Notes: generated by a model from the letters alone, not told the origin. A stretch of 64,000 nucleotides of DNA from Poa pratensis (GCA_947311845.1 CAMZMU010000034.1:85604325-85668324); one strand, 5' to 3'. Shown: positions 20,942 through 31,906, counted from the first letter of the stretch. Numbers and translations: made by a program.

Positions 20942-21794
20942 TGTTTGTACAGATTTCACGGGCCTAGTTTTTGTTGAAAATATAAGCAATTTAGCAGTAG
21001 ATTTAATCCACGAAAGCAGTAAACAGTTTATGACTAGAATAATCAGAATTAAACTAATCATGTGAACTACTACAACAGTAGATAAACAGAACGAATCTAG
21101 CAGAAACTCTAGCAGCATATCAAACAGAAAGATTATGAAGACATACGATGCGGCAGCAGCATATCAAACAGAAAGATTATGAAGACATACGATGCGGCAG
21201 CAGCAGCAGCGGAACCGGTGTCGCCCATGTCGTCGATGAAGAGATTGGCGATGTCGGGGAAGAAGTCGTTGTTGGGGAAGAACTCGAAGCTAGTAGTCGC
21301 GCGAGTGCGCTCCCCAAAAACCTGATCGGCCCTCTCCCGTACAGGATCACAAGAGGCGGAGTTTTGGAGGCCTACTGTCCCTTCAACCGGTGCACGCCGG
21401 AAGACGGGATGCAGAAGACTTGGAATACGGCGGCGCAAGGTTCTGGAACTAGGGCGACGAGCGACCATGTGTTGCGTGTATCGAGTCGATAACGTCTCCA
21501 CCAAACAGAAACTGTAAGCTCGGCTCGGCGAGATTCCCGCAACCCGCGTCGTGACGTGACGAGACGGACAGACGGCAGCGGCGGAGGAGGAGGAGGAGTG
21601 CGCACGAGAGAGCCTTCCTGTTCTCACATGCTTACCAAGTGCTAGAACAGCTCACTATATAAAGTGGTGCATCACTCTCCCAACTAGTAGTATGGGCCGA
21701 AACTTTAGTCCCCAAACCAGCAAAATAAATGGGCCATTTCAGAATTAATTGGGCCATGGGCAAAAAGCTGGGCAAAGACCCATAAATTCCAACA
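20942..21794 (-). repeat. Probable solo LTR of a copia element
   Basis: Minus strand TGTTGGAATTTATGGG at 21794 and GTACAAACA at 20942 give TG...CA ends. A TATA-like CTTTATATAGTGAGC lies about 130 bp inside, and the Y2 copy lacks this block. I could not find a clean 5-bp target duplication. The minus-strand frame 21627-21133 has Ala/Ser repeats and no domain. Confidence 0.5.
21111..21198. repeat. Perfect 44-bp tandem duplication
   Basis: Two exact copies of a 44-bp unit beginning AGCAGCATATCAAACAGAAA, followed by a short AGC run. Confidence 0.9.
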
Positions 21795-21826
21795 GTTTTG
21801 AAGGTACGTAGTGCAAGTGCGTTCAC

Positions 21827-22768
21827 GGCAAAACCTATACGTCGTCCCGCGGCGACGCGTTAGGCGCGTCTCGCCTGAAGGACATGTGGGGATGGCGCGC
21901 TGTTGGGCCGGCCCAGTTCTGCGTTTTTTTCTTCGTTTTCCTTTTTTTTTCTTAGTTTCTTTTTTCGGTTTTCTCAGTTTTCTTTCATTTATTTTTTATT
22001 TATAATTTTTTCATATTTTTGAAAAAGTGAATGTTGTTCGGTTTTGAAATATATTTTTGTTCTGTTATGTATTTTCGTTCAGATTTTGAAATTTGTTCAG
22101 TTTTGATTTTTGTTCGGATTTGATTTTTGTTCAAATTTGAATTTTTGTTCAATTTTGACATTTGTTCGGTTTTGAATTTTCGTTCAGATTTTGAAATTTG
22201 CTCAGATTTTGTTTTTTGTTCGGATTTGATTTTTGTTCGAATTTGAATTTTTGTTCAATTTTGAAAAAAAATTGGTTTTGAATTTTCGTACAGATTTTGA
22301 AATTTGTTCAGATTTTGTTTTTTGTTCGGATTTGATTTTTGTTTAATTTTAAAATTTGTTCGGTTTTGAATTTTCGTTCAGATTTTAAAATTTGTTCAGA
22401 TTTGTTTTTTGTTCGGATTTGATATTTGTTAGAATTTGAATTTTCGTTCAATTTTGAAATTTGTTCGATTTTAAAATTTGTTCGGATTTGATTTTTGTTC
22501 GGATTTATTTTTTGTTCAAATTTGAATTTTTGTTCTAATTTGAAATGAGTTCATATTTTAAAAATAGTTTGATTTGTAATTTGTTCAAATTCGAATTTTG
22601 TTCAAATTTATAATAATTCAGATTTAAAAACAGAAGAAAAAGAATAAAGACAAAAACAAAAACCAGTACCTTTTTGTACTGGGCTTCTCCAAATGTGGCC
22701 CATGAAGCAGCTTCCTTGAGGCGACGCTGCCGTTCCGCGTCGCCTGAAGGCGACGTACAGGAGCGCCC
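21827..22768. mobile_element. Non-autonomous Mutator-like element
   Basis: A 942-bp insert is flanked by a perfect 9-bp duplication TGCGTTCAC (21818-21826 and 22769-22777), the target size of Mutator-like elements. The same site occurs once, without insert, upstream of the second F-box copy (GTGCAAGTGCGTTCACAGG at about 34924). The ends are imperfect inverted repeats: CCTATACGTCG and CCTGTACGTCG share position, followed by CGGCGACGCG-type sequence. The interior (22040-22620) consists of diverged TTTGTTCAGATTTTG-like repeats. No transposase frame is present. Confidence 0.82.
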
Positions 22769-22777
22769 TGCGTTCAC

Positions 22778-23169
22778 ACAGGAGCAATCCCTGAGATTCA
22801 TATGGAGGGCACAAGAGCCGCAGCAAAGACTGACACTATATTGTTTCTATTTTCTGAAACTATATCTCGTACACGGATTTCATAAACTGTATCTCGATTT
22901 ATGTAACTTATTTTTCGTTAGCTATATCTTTTCTGAGCTTAGTTTGAGGAAGTTATTGAAGTTTTCCTTTGATATTACATATTCAATTCGTACGCGGACC
23001 TCTCCATATATGAAAGTTGTCCGGTAGGAGTACTCTCTCTCTCTCTGTGCATATCTCGAACAGTTTTTATCTCGATCAAGGTTTCCAAAATAGAAAGCGT
23101 GCAAGTCAAGAAACGATCCATATATGCCTCCTCGCCGGCCGAATCCAGGAAACAGAAGCGATCAAACTA
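22778..23169 (+). promoter_or_regulatory. Upstream region of F-box copy 1
   Basis: Alignable with 34936-35327 upstream of copy 2 (CATATGGAGGGCACAAGAG, GTACACGGATTTCATAAA, CATCTCGAA-CAGTTT). It includes a CT run at 23034-23045. No TATA box is assigned. Confidence 0.5.
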
Positions 23170-24676
23170 ATGGGGCACGATGAGGACAACCAGGCGGCGA
23201 GCTTGCCGGAGGACCTGCTGGCGGATATCCTCGCCCGTCTCGATCTGCGCTGGTTAGCCGAGTCCCGCTGTGTCTGCAAGGCCTGGAAAGCCACTGTTGA
23301 CGCCCGCCGCCTCCTCCTTCTCCCGCTGAGGCTTGGCGGTATCTTCCTGTACTTCACGCACCACAAGTTCCCCGACTTCTTCTCCCGCCCCGGCACGGCC
23401 ATCACCGGCGAGATGGACTTCCTGCCTCTCGCCAACGATTACGTGGAGGATGACCCCTGTGAAATCCAGGATCACTGCAATGGGCTGCTCTTGCTCCGAG
23501 ATGCGTGCACCGAGATTCCCAACTACGTGGTCAACCCTGCTACACGGCGTTGGGACCCTCTGCCAGACCGTCCGTCTAGACAGATCATGGGGGTGGACTG
23601 CTATAGTGATGAGTATCTTGTCTACGATCCCATGGTGTCACCGCACTACGAGGTGTTCATGATCCCACATTTTCATTGGATGAGAGACGGCGAACATCTT
23701 GACCCTTAGTTTGAGGAATCTGAATGGCCGCCGGCAACATTCATCCTAAACATCTTCTCATCAAGGACACGTTGTTGGGAGCCAAGGTCCTTTCATCGAC
23801 AAGGGGATGCCCTAGGGACCATCGCTGAGATGCGAGCGCGTGCGGAGCATACTAGTTCTTGGTGGTGGCAGCGACGCCGTGCCGTCTACCGGCGAGCAAC
23901 ACTCTACGTGCACTGTGACAAGGATTTTCTTATGAGGTACCTGTTGCTTTGTCCATCTCACCTTTCAAAAAAAAAAAAAATTGGCACTCAGCTCACCTCT
24001 TTCAACATCACTATTATTTGAGTCCTCAATGCTTTGGCTTTGCAGAATATCCTTGTCGAATGGTATGTTTCATGCAATTGAACTACCAGAAGGTGCCATA
24101 TCAAACGTCCACGCAGAAACATATCTAGGAAGATCACAAGAGGGGGTGTATTTTGCATTGCTATACAAAGGTAGGCTTAGAGTCTGGATCCTTAATGATC
24201 AGTGTGTTAAGATAGAATGGAAGTTGAAACACGACCGTGACCTTGTGCTCTCACGTCATGCGTTTGGCCGGCAAGTAGCTCACGGACCTTGGGTTTTACT
24301 AGATACGAACTACAACTTCTTCAGCCATAATATGCCGGCATATTATGAAGAGAAAGCTGAATTCGACGAAGATGAGTTCGAATGGAGCTCCGATGACGAC
24401 TATGACGTTGCTGACCATAGAGACACGGCTGAAGAGTCTTATAGAGGAGACATTACGATACTTGGATTTCACCCATTTAAAGAGATCATCTTCTTGCTAT
24501 TGATTGGATTAAAGACACCACTGGCCTACCGTTATAATACCTTGAAGGCTGAAGTCCTAGGCCATGTATGGCCAACAGCTTACGACAGTTATTTCGTCTT
24601 GCCTAATGATGCGCGTACAATCGAAGGTTTCCCATATGTGCCTTGTTGGCTTGAAGAATTCCCTACAAATACTTAA
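23170..24676 (+). pseudogene. F-box protein gene, copy 1, one nonsense codon
   Basis: F-box proteins recruit substrates to SCF-type ubiquitin ligases through SKP1. Exon 1 is 23170-23936 and exon 2 is 24046-24676, joined at ATGAG|GTACCT and TTTGCAG|AATATC in phase 2, for 465 residues if read through. Residues 10-47 form the F-box (LPEDLLADILARLDLRW...CVCKAW). The rest follows the grass F-box-associated pattern with DHCNGLLLL, VVNPATRRWDPLP, an acidic FEWSSDDDYD patch and a GFPYVPCWLEEFP end. Codon 180 is TAG (23707-23709), where copy 2 has TCG; no other lesion was seen. A truncated 179-residue protein with the F-box alone is possible. The intron holds a 14-A run. Confidence 0.88.
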
Positions 24677-25130
24677 TGTAGAATATCATCTTAAAAATTT
24701 CACAATTGTTTTTCATTCCCTATTTTTGTGAGCCTTTGTTCTGCCTATGTTCAGTTCTGGATGCTGATATTATCCTTTATAGTAGTAGTGATCTTAACAC
24801 AAAAGGTGACACTTCTAACACTTTGATCAACCTCTCTGGTACGGATTTGTAACGCCCTCGTTGTTTTTCAGTACTCGAGTCATTCATCAAGTTGTCTGCT
24901 TCTCGTTTGAGACCCTTTGTTGATCCTTGAGAGGATACAAATTCAGGTTCTGTTTCGTTTTTTCAAATGACAGAGTAAAGTTTTTAAGGAGTGACAGAGG
25001 GAAAAATATCTCCACATCCTTTAGAGGTCAAGTGAATTCAGAATACCATCCCAAACTCGACGGCATGCGTGCGCATAATCAAGGAGGCGGAGGGAGTAGA
25101 ATTTAAGATGACAGGTGGCGGCCGCATAAT
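24677..25130. other. 3' flank of F-box copy 1
   Basis: Resembles the 3' flank of copy 2 (36848-37190): TTCACAATTGTTTTTC, GTTCTGCCT-GTTCAGTTCTGGATG, GTGAATTCAGAATACCATCC. No gene seen. This marks the duplicated unit as extending at least 0.4 kb past the stop codon. Confidence 0.6.
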
Positions 25131-25664
25131 CCAGTTGTTTTTGTGGCATGTACGACGAGGCCGGTAACATCTTCGATGGGAAGATTTGGCGAAAATCAAC
25201 CTCGCACATTGTAATAGTACACCAAAACTAAGAAAAAAATATCCACCATTGACCCATGACTACTGCACGCAAAATAGAGCAGAAACATTTGCCTACATCA
25301 CAGCAAGGCATCAACCGTGACCACAGATCGGGCATGGCTGATGACTCTCGGCCTTCAGCCCATCAACAACGAGCACAAATTTAGGGGTAGAGCGAGGACA
25401 GAGGTGGGCAGAATCTCAAAAAACAGGTTTACCTCATCGCTGTGGTTGAGGTTGTCGCTGAGGTAGGAGACGGAGGCGCTCGACGTACGGCTCGGGGCGG
25501 TGGGAGTTGGCGACGGACACGGAGGCGTGGTGGCTCCCGGCTGGGCTCGAGGACGTGCGGTGGTGCCTGCAGCGGCGGAAGCTGCAGCTGAGTAATTCGC
25601 CGCGGCTGGGCCTTTTGCTTGCCGACGGGGAGCAGGACAGCGGCACGCTGGGGTGGGGGACGGC
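25131..25664 (-). other. Duplicated segment X2 with exon-like stretch
   Basis: Second copy of X1 (18646-19303) with the same proline/arginine-rich minus-strand frame and the GATGAGGTAAACCTG junction. It ends at the target site of the Harbinger element. Confidence 0.45.
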
Positions 25665-25667
25665 TTA

Positions 25668-27230
25668 GAGCATCTCTAGCAGAACCCGCAAAACGCGAAC
25701 CCGCAAAACAGTTTTGCAGGTCGCGCAACTCGCGGTTTCTGCTCCGCCGCGCCGCGTTTCGAAACTGCATATGCAAAACATGAAGTACACATGAATGTCA
25801 TAAAAATGGAATGATAAATAAATTAGACCTAAATTATAAAGATTCATTTTACAATAGTAGGATATTATGAATCCTCATCAATAATGTATTACAATAAAAG
25901 TTTGAATCACACGAATTAAACAATAATTCAATACAAGAAATGTTGTAGAATAAAAATATTGTTTGAATCAAACATGCTACAAATGAATTTAACAAATTGT
26001 ACTGCCCATGCCGCTGCCAGGCGTGTTCAACTAGGTCTTTCTGCAGCTGGGTGTGTGCGTCCGCATCCTCTATCTCACGTAAGTCTGAAGAAAAGCTCTG
26101 ATGCGATCTGGGTTTCTAGCAGGCTTCACGCGGCTACCAACATTGTCATAGGACAACTCCAAGTCCAAGTCCCTTTCATCCTCTATGATCATGTTGTGAA
26201 GAATCACACAACAAGTCATGATGTTTTTCAGAGTTTTCTTGTCCCAAAAACGAGCGGGGCCTCGAACAATGGCAAACCTAGATTGCAAGACACCAAATGT
26301 CCTCTCTATATCCTTTCGGCATGCCTCTTGAGCCCTTGCAAATTCAATTTCCTTGTTGCCTCTTGGATTCCGTCGACGCGTAAAATAGCGACAATTCGCC
26401 TCGTAAGCTTCTACTATCTTCACGAAAAGAGAGCGGCGCATACGATACCTTCTCCGGAAGATGTGAGCCGGGTACGTCGGTATTTCGGAGAAGTAATCCC
26501 GCATGAGCAGCCGGTTGCCGTAGAAGCGGTTCCGTGGTATGCAAAGGTGGCCAACCTTGGATCCTTGCCGCTGCTTCGCGTACCGGTCATCGAACTCCTT
26601 GACGGCGAGGACGGCGACCACCATTTGCTGCCGCCGGCTTTCAAACAGCGCCTCCACGTCGGAGTCGTCGTCGGAGGACGAATCGGAGAGCAAAAACTCC
26701 TCGTCCGGGCTCAACTCCATCTGAAACGGGTACCGCATATCACTAACGGAGTACTCCGTCCGAAAACACAACAAAATCGAGCGGAGATGGACTCACCCAC
26801 AGATCGGCGGCGGCGGCGCAGATTTGGCCGGAGAGGGTTCTCCACGGGCGGGGCGAGCCGGAAACCGGCGGCAGGGTACGTCCGCGGCCGGGGGGTGTCG
26901 CGTGCGACGGGGCGCCTGCAGATGCGGCCGGGAAACGGGTCGAATCGCTGGCGGCAGCGCTGGCGGCGGAGGCGGCGGCGAGATGGGGATGAAGCGCGTG
27001 GTGAAAAGTCCGTCCCGCCAACTGTTTTGACCTTATGCAGGCGCCCCTCGGTTCGGCGGTTAAATCTCCGAATTTGACGTTCCGAGTGCCGGATTCACGG
27101 GGCCCCTCAAAAACTTTTACGGGTCGGAAAGTTTTGAGGGTTCTGTTCTCCGCGTTTTTAAGGATTCGAATCCGCATCGGGCGGTTATTTTGCGGGTTTC
27201 GGCCATTTGCGGGCTCTGCTAGAGATGCTC
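25668..27230 (-). mobile_element. PIF/Harbinger element, deletion derivative
   Basis: The 1563-bp element has terminal inverted repeats GAGCATCTCTAGCAGA (left) and TCTGCTAGAGATGCTC (right), extended by CCCGCAAA-type sequence, and a TTA target duplication on both sides (25665-25667 and 27231-27233), the PIF/Harbinger hallmark. It sits in the duplicated X-Y segment and is absent from the first copy, so it arrived after the duplication or was lost there. Confidence 0.93.
26070..26720 (-). pseudogene. Harbinger-type transposase lacking its catalytic core
   Basis: The frame encodes 216 residues from the ATG at 26720, preceded by a TTTCAG acceptor-like site. It starts MELSPDEEFLLSDSSSDDD, continues with IPRNRFYGN-LLM-DYF and FRRRYRMRRSLFVKIVEA, and then at about residue 118 jumps from the FTRRRN region straight to GNKEIEFARAQEACRKDIERTFGVLQSRFAIV, near the end of the DDE nuclease. 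PIF/Harbinger transposases usually have about 400 residues, so roughly half, with the first two catalytic aspartates, is deleted in frame. The C-terminal ERTFGVLQ and CCVILHNMI motifs remain. It could still be translated but cannot cut DNA. Confidence 0.88.
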
Positions 27231-28411
27231 TTAGCGGCGGTGGACAGGAACGGCGACGTTTTTTTCTCTTTCTTTATTGCGGGTACTAAGCCAGGAACTC
27301 CAGCCCAGCCACTCGGCTCGTTTAACCAACTGAGTTCAGAAATAAAACTCAGCTCAGCTCGAAAATTTGCTCATTTAGTTTGCTAAAACTTCAACATCGT
27401 AGTTTGTATTATTGTATATAAAATTGTTTCTAATTATTTGATCATGTGTAACACTATCATCACAACAATCAATGAAATATGATATCGTCAAGTAATTTGC
27501 ATTTGATATAAACTAGAATAATTAGAAACATTTTTTCACCCGTAAGAATATCAGCTAGCAACTCTTGTACCGGGTTAAACGAGTGCTGGGCAAACTTAGC
27601 TCGTTTAATTTGAACTTGTTTACCGTCTAAAATAAAATTTGGCTCGGCCCACGTTTAACTCACGAGTTTGGTATTTTAATTCCAGGCCTACGGTTGAGGA
27701 GCTAACCCGAAATTTATGTCGACAATTTAGCATAGCACAACAAGGTAATTTTTCTATAGATATCAAAATTAGGCATACACATGCGTCAAGGTAATTTTTT
27801 TACATATATCAAGTGGACAATATCAGTCTGTGTCCGCCTCGAGTCCACCCCTGACTCACCGGTCAGTCATACCGGCCATTCTCCCACCTCTCCCTCTCTC
27901 TCATGCCACTATGCCGCTGATTGTAACCACCTTTCCTCGCTGCTTCCGCCACCAAGGCGCTGGTGCCCAACGACGCGTCGCTTCCAATGTTGTTGATTCT
28001 GCCTCTTTTCTGGCCCCGGATGTGCTCGGGTGGCGCAAGGAAACAGATGTAGCCACACTGTGCATTTCTCGTTGTCGCCACCGCCATATGAGGTTAAGCA
28101 ACCTTGAGCTAAAATCGAAGGGCGGTTGTTCCTCTGTTTCAGGCCACGACAACTTGCCCTCGCTAATTGTAGGTCTCTGCATGGCCTCAAACTCCACACA
28201 TGTCTTTTCTGCCCACAATGTGTTTCGTGGTTTGCCCGTAAACAAAAGAAATGTCACAAAATACATTAACTTCACCGTTATGGCACTTACGGGTGAAAAA
28301 TTGTAGTTGGATCTTTACAAAGAAAGTAACTAACAAAACATGAGCAAACTCAGTGACTGGACTTAGAATCATGTGTTCAAACCAACATTAACATTGTTGT
28401 TGTGTGACGCT
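27231..28411. other. Remainder of X2 and duplicated segment Y2
   Basis: From about 27480 it aligns with Y1 (19947-20941). A 158-residue plus-strand frame (27830-28306) is not conserved in Y1 and is not called a gene. Confidence 0.5.
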
Positions 28412-29365
28412 AGTACAACGTGAGCCATGTCTAAAATAAAATTTAGACATAAGTCTAAAAAATAAAATATGCTCCACTGTTTAGCACCCTTATGCGTCCG
28501 GCGTGCCAGAAAATAGAGAAAAATAATGCTCCATCATACACCGACATGGGGCTAATGAAAACTTTGCTAGACTCACCACTTCCACCTTTTAGACATAAGT
28601 CTAGCAAGAAAAGATGCTCTTAGCCACCCCCTTAATTAGACAACGCTGCACACACTCTAAATAATGCCACCATTATTTTTGTTTTTGTTGGGAGTGCCTA
28701 AGTGTCAGACGTCTGAAAATGCAATTCAGCCTCAGACACATTTTTGCTTAATGAAACTCATTCCCCTCATTCTCCCCTGTCAGTCCCCTCCAACCGAAAA
28801 AATCCCCACCTGTGGCCCATTTCAGTCAAGTTGGTTTTTTTTCATTCCTAGTTTTTTGCTCTCCTGGCCGAACCCACATCTTTGCTTCTGGCTGCAACGA
28901 AAAAAAGCCCACGCCTGAAAGAAAAATAAGGACTTCTGATTACTGGACTGGGCTAACAAACATGGGCTTATGCAGGTTTATGTACATGCAACTTACTCGC
29001 ACGGGACAAAAGATACGCTTCTCAGAGGCTATCTGCCGAGGGTACCTTTCCCAGACACCATGTGCTCTAAGATCGCTACCCCCATTTCATACTGATGAAA
29101 ATAGGCTCTCCACAGTACATGCCATGGCACTTCAAAAAAAAAAACCTGTTGAACCTGAGCCAAAAAACACTCCATATGTGGCTTATTTAGTAACAAATGG
29201 GCTGCCCTAGTACACCTATCATACGATTGAAAAAAAAACTCTATCTGGGGAGAAAATGACACGAATTTTGCGAATCATTTGTCAACATGTATAATAGAAA
29301 AAGAAAAACTGGTATCTGAATAATTTGGATCATGCCATTATTCAGAAAACTACCAAACTGAACAC
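28412..29365. other. Sequence without recognised gene
   Basis: Relative to Y1, about 240 bp (28412-28650) are extra here. They contain TTAGACATAAGTCTA twice (28453 and 28586) and may be a MITE, but clean inverted ends were not found. The rest is unique AT-rich DNA up to the LINE target site. Confidence 0.4.
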
Positions 29366-29381
29366 ATGTGTGTCATGACCA

Positions 29382-31890
29382 TCAAGTCTGATTTACCGGA
29401 TGGTTTAATAAGGCGCCAGGACCAGATGGTTTTCCGGCTGAGTTCTACCAGCATTTCTGGGAAACCATCAAGTCTGATTTACTTGAGTTATTTGGCAACT
29501 TACATGCCGGACAACTTGAGCTATTTCGCCTTAATTTTGGGGAGATCGTTTTGTTGCCTAAGATTCAGAATGCCGAAAGGATACAACAGTTTCGGCCAAT
29601 ATGCCTTCTGAATGTTAGCTTCAAAATCTTTACAAAAGTAGCGACCATCAGGTTAAATTCTGTGGCAGATCATGTGGTTAAACCTACCCAAACAGCTTTT
29701 ATGCAAGGGAGGAATATCCTTGACGGTGTTGTGGTTTTACACGAGACCGTACATGAGATGCACACGAAAAAACTTGATGGGGTGATTTTTAAAATCGACT
29801 TTGAAAAAGCGTATGATAAAGTCAAATGGCCGTTCTTGCTACAGACTCTGAGAATGAAAGGGTTCTCAGAGGAGTGGTGTGCTTGGATCCATAATTTTGT
29901 CACCGGAGGTAGCGTGGCGATAAAGGTCAATGATGACGTTGGCCGCTACTTCCAAACAAAAAAAGGATTAAGGCAAGGTGATCCTCTATCGCCTATACTA
30001 TTTAATATAGTGGCGGATATGTTGACGATCATGATTGAACGAGCTAAGTCGGATGGCCAAATTGAAGGAGTAGTTCCACATCTTGTTGATGGAGGATTAT
30101 CTATTCTTCAATATGCTGACGATACAATCCTCTTTATGGAACATGATCTAGATAAAGCTGCGAATCTGAAATTGATACTATCAGCATTTGAGCAATTATC
30201 GGGATTGAAAATTAATTTCCATAAGAGTGAATTGTTTTGCTTCGGTGAGGCTCAAGAAGCAGCTGCTCAATATGCCGATATTTTTGGCTGCGAGCAGGGT
30301 CAATTCCCAATTATGTACCTTGGAATACCAATACATTATCGGAAACTGACTAATGCGGAATGGAGACACGTCGAAGAACGTCTACAAGCTAGGCTATCTA
30401 GCTGGAAAGGAAAATTGCTATCTCTTGGTGGAAGATTGGTTCTCATTAATTCGGTACTAACAAACATGGTACTGTATATGATTTCCTTCTTCCAAATACC
30501 AAAAGGGATCTTGCATAAATTGGACTATTTCCGATCAAGATTCTTTTGGCAAGGAGATGGTGAGAAGAAGAAGTACAGACTGGCTAAATGGAATGTTGTT
30601 TGTCGCCCTAAAGATCAGGGAGGGCTTGGTATTCATGACCTTGATGTCAAGAACTCAGCCCTCCTAGGTAAATGGCTTTTTAAGCTGCTTACTGAAGATG
30701 GGATATGGCAAACACTCCTTAAGAGAAAATACATTGGCACAAAGACGGTATCACAGGTATATTGGAAACCTGGTGATTCCCACTTTTGGGCTGGACTGAT
30801 GGCGACAAAGAAACATTTCTTTCGCTTCGGGGTATTTAATATTAAGGATGGCTCGGAGATTAGATTCTGGGAGGACAAATGGTTAGACAACACCACCCTC
30901 CGGGATCGATATCCAGCCCTATACAATATTGTTCGTCATAAGGGAGATACCATTGCCACTGTCATGCAATGCTCTCCTCCGAATGTGACGTTCAGGCGAG
31001 ATTTGTTTGGACCGAGACTAGCGTCTTGGAACTCCCTGTTGGCACGGTTGAGCTCAGTTCAACTCACACAGGGTCCCGATGAGTTTCGTTGGAATCTATG
31101 TGCGAATGGTAAATTCTCTGTGGATTCCATGTATAGGGCGTTAGTACATTCCGATGTGCCAGTTGATGATAATAAAAAAATTTGGCAAATGAAGATACCA
31201 CTTAAGATTAAAGTATTTACGTGGTATCTTCGTAGGGGTGTCATTTTAACAAAGGATAACCTTGTTAAACGAAATTGGCATGGAAGTACGAAGTGTATGT
31301 TTTGTCCACATGAAGAGACAATAAAACACTTATTCTTCGAGTGTAGTTTCGCACGTTCTATATGGTCAGCCATCCAGATAGCGTCTAACTTATATCAACC
31401 AAAGTCCGTTGCTAATGTCTTTGGCAACTGGCTAAATGGTATTGAAAAAAAGTATAAAAACGTTATTAGGGTGGGAGCGATAGCCGTTATATGGTCGCTT
31501 TGGCTTAGTAGACATGACAAGGTTTTCAATGATAAAAATGTTTCTCGTATGCAAGTACTCTATCGGTGCACAAGTTTTCTCCGTTCCTGGTCCATACTAC
31601 AACGGGAGGGACATCGAGGCCTCTTTACGGAGGCATGTGCACGTTTGGAAGAGGTGGCGAGGGATATTTTTATCCGTCATGGATGGCCACTTGATCGCCG
31701 GATTGGACCACCATAGGCGCTCGGGTCTTCCTTCAGCACTGGCGTTCTACTATTTCAATTCTTGTTTGTAATTCGTCTAGTGCTACACATACTCTTTTTA
31801 TTTTCTCGCTTGGATTGCGGCTGTGTGCATTTTTATGCAGAGGCCGGGTGTAATGCTTATACTCTAAGTAATAAAGCCCTTTATCTAAAA
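29382..31890 (+). mobile_element. 5'-truncated LINE with 16-bp target duplication
   Basis: ATGTGTGTCATGACCA occurs exactly at 29366-29381 and 31891-31906, right after a short A tail (CTAAAA). This is a textbook target-primed reverse-transcription insertion. The 3' UTR ends with GGCCGGGTGTAATGCTTATAC, shared with the relic at 51660. The 5' junction is odd: CATCAAGTCTGATTTAC at the element start repeats element sequence found at 29466-29481. Confidence 0.93.
29401..31716 (+). CDS. LINE ORF2, reverse transcriptase with zinc-binding C-terminus
   Basis: The frame is open for 771 codons from the truncation (FNKAPGPDGFPAEFYQ) to the TAG at 31716; the first ATG within it is well inside the enzyme. 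Reverse transcriptase motifs are in order: NKAPGPDG, RPICLLN, IDFEKAYDKV, KGLRQGDPLSP, the catalytic YADD (30112-30123), LSGLKINFHKSE and YLGIP. The C-terminal part is the zf-RVT region with CMFC and HLFFEC (31294-31340). The endonuclease and first half of the polyprotein are missing, so it cannot move by itself. Absence of stops in 2.3 kb indicates a recent insertion. Confidence 0.92.
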   Translation, partial: WFNKAPGPDGFPAEFYQHFWETIKSDLLELFGNLHAGQLELFRLNFGEIVLLPKIQNAERIQQFRPICLLNVSFKIFTKVATIRLNSVADHVVKPTQTAFMQGRNILDGVVVLHETVHEMHTKKLDGVIFKIDFEKAYDKVKWPFLLQTLRMKGFSEEWCAWIHNFVTGGSVAIKVNDDVGRYFQTKKGLRQGDPLSPILFNIVADMLTIMIERAKSDGQIEGVVPHLVDGGLSILQYADDTILFMEHDLDKAANLKLILSAFEQLSGLKINFHKSELFCFGEAQEAAAQYADIFGCEQGQFPIMYLGIPIHYRKLTNAEWRHVEERLQARLSSWKGKLLSLGGRLVLINSVLTNMVLYMISFFQIPKGILHKLDYFRSRFFWQGDGEKKKYRLAKWNVVCRPKDQGGLGIHDLDVKNSALLGKWLFKLLTEDGIWQTLLKRKYIGTKTVSQVYWKPGDSHFWAGLMATKKHFFRFGVFNIKDGSEIRFWEDKWLDNTTLRDRYPALYNIVRHKGDTIATVMQCSPPNVTFRRDLFGPRLASWNSLLARLSSVQLTQGPDEFRWNLCANGKFSVDSMYRALVHSDVPVDDNKKIWQMKIPLKIKVFTWYLRRGVILTKDNLVKRNWHGSTKCMFCPHEETIKHLFFECSFARSIWSAIQIASNLYQPKSVANVFGNWLNGIEKKYKNVIRVGAIAVIWSLWLSRHDKVFNDKNVSRMQVLYRCTSFLRSWSILQREGHRGLFTEACARLEEVARDIFIRHGWPLDRRIGPP

Positions 31891-31906
31891 ATGTGTGTCA
31901 TGACCA

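Noticed and set aside
25959..27077. 372-residue plus-strand frame
   Set aside because: It is antisense to the Harbinger transposase and element ends and has no domain.
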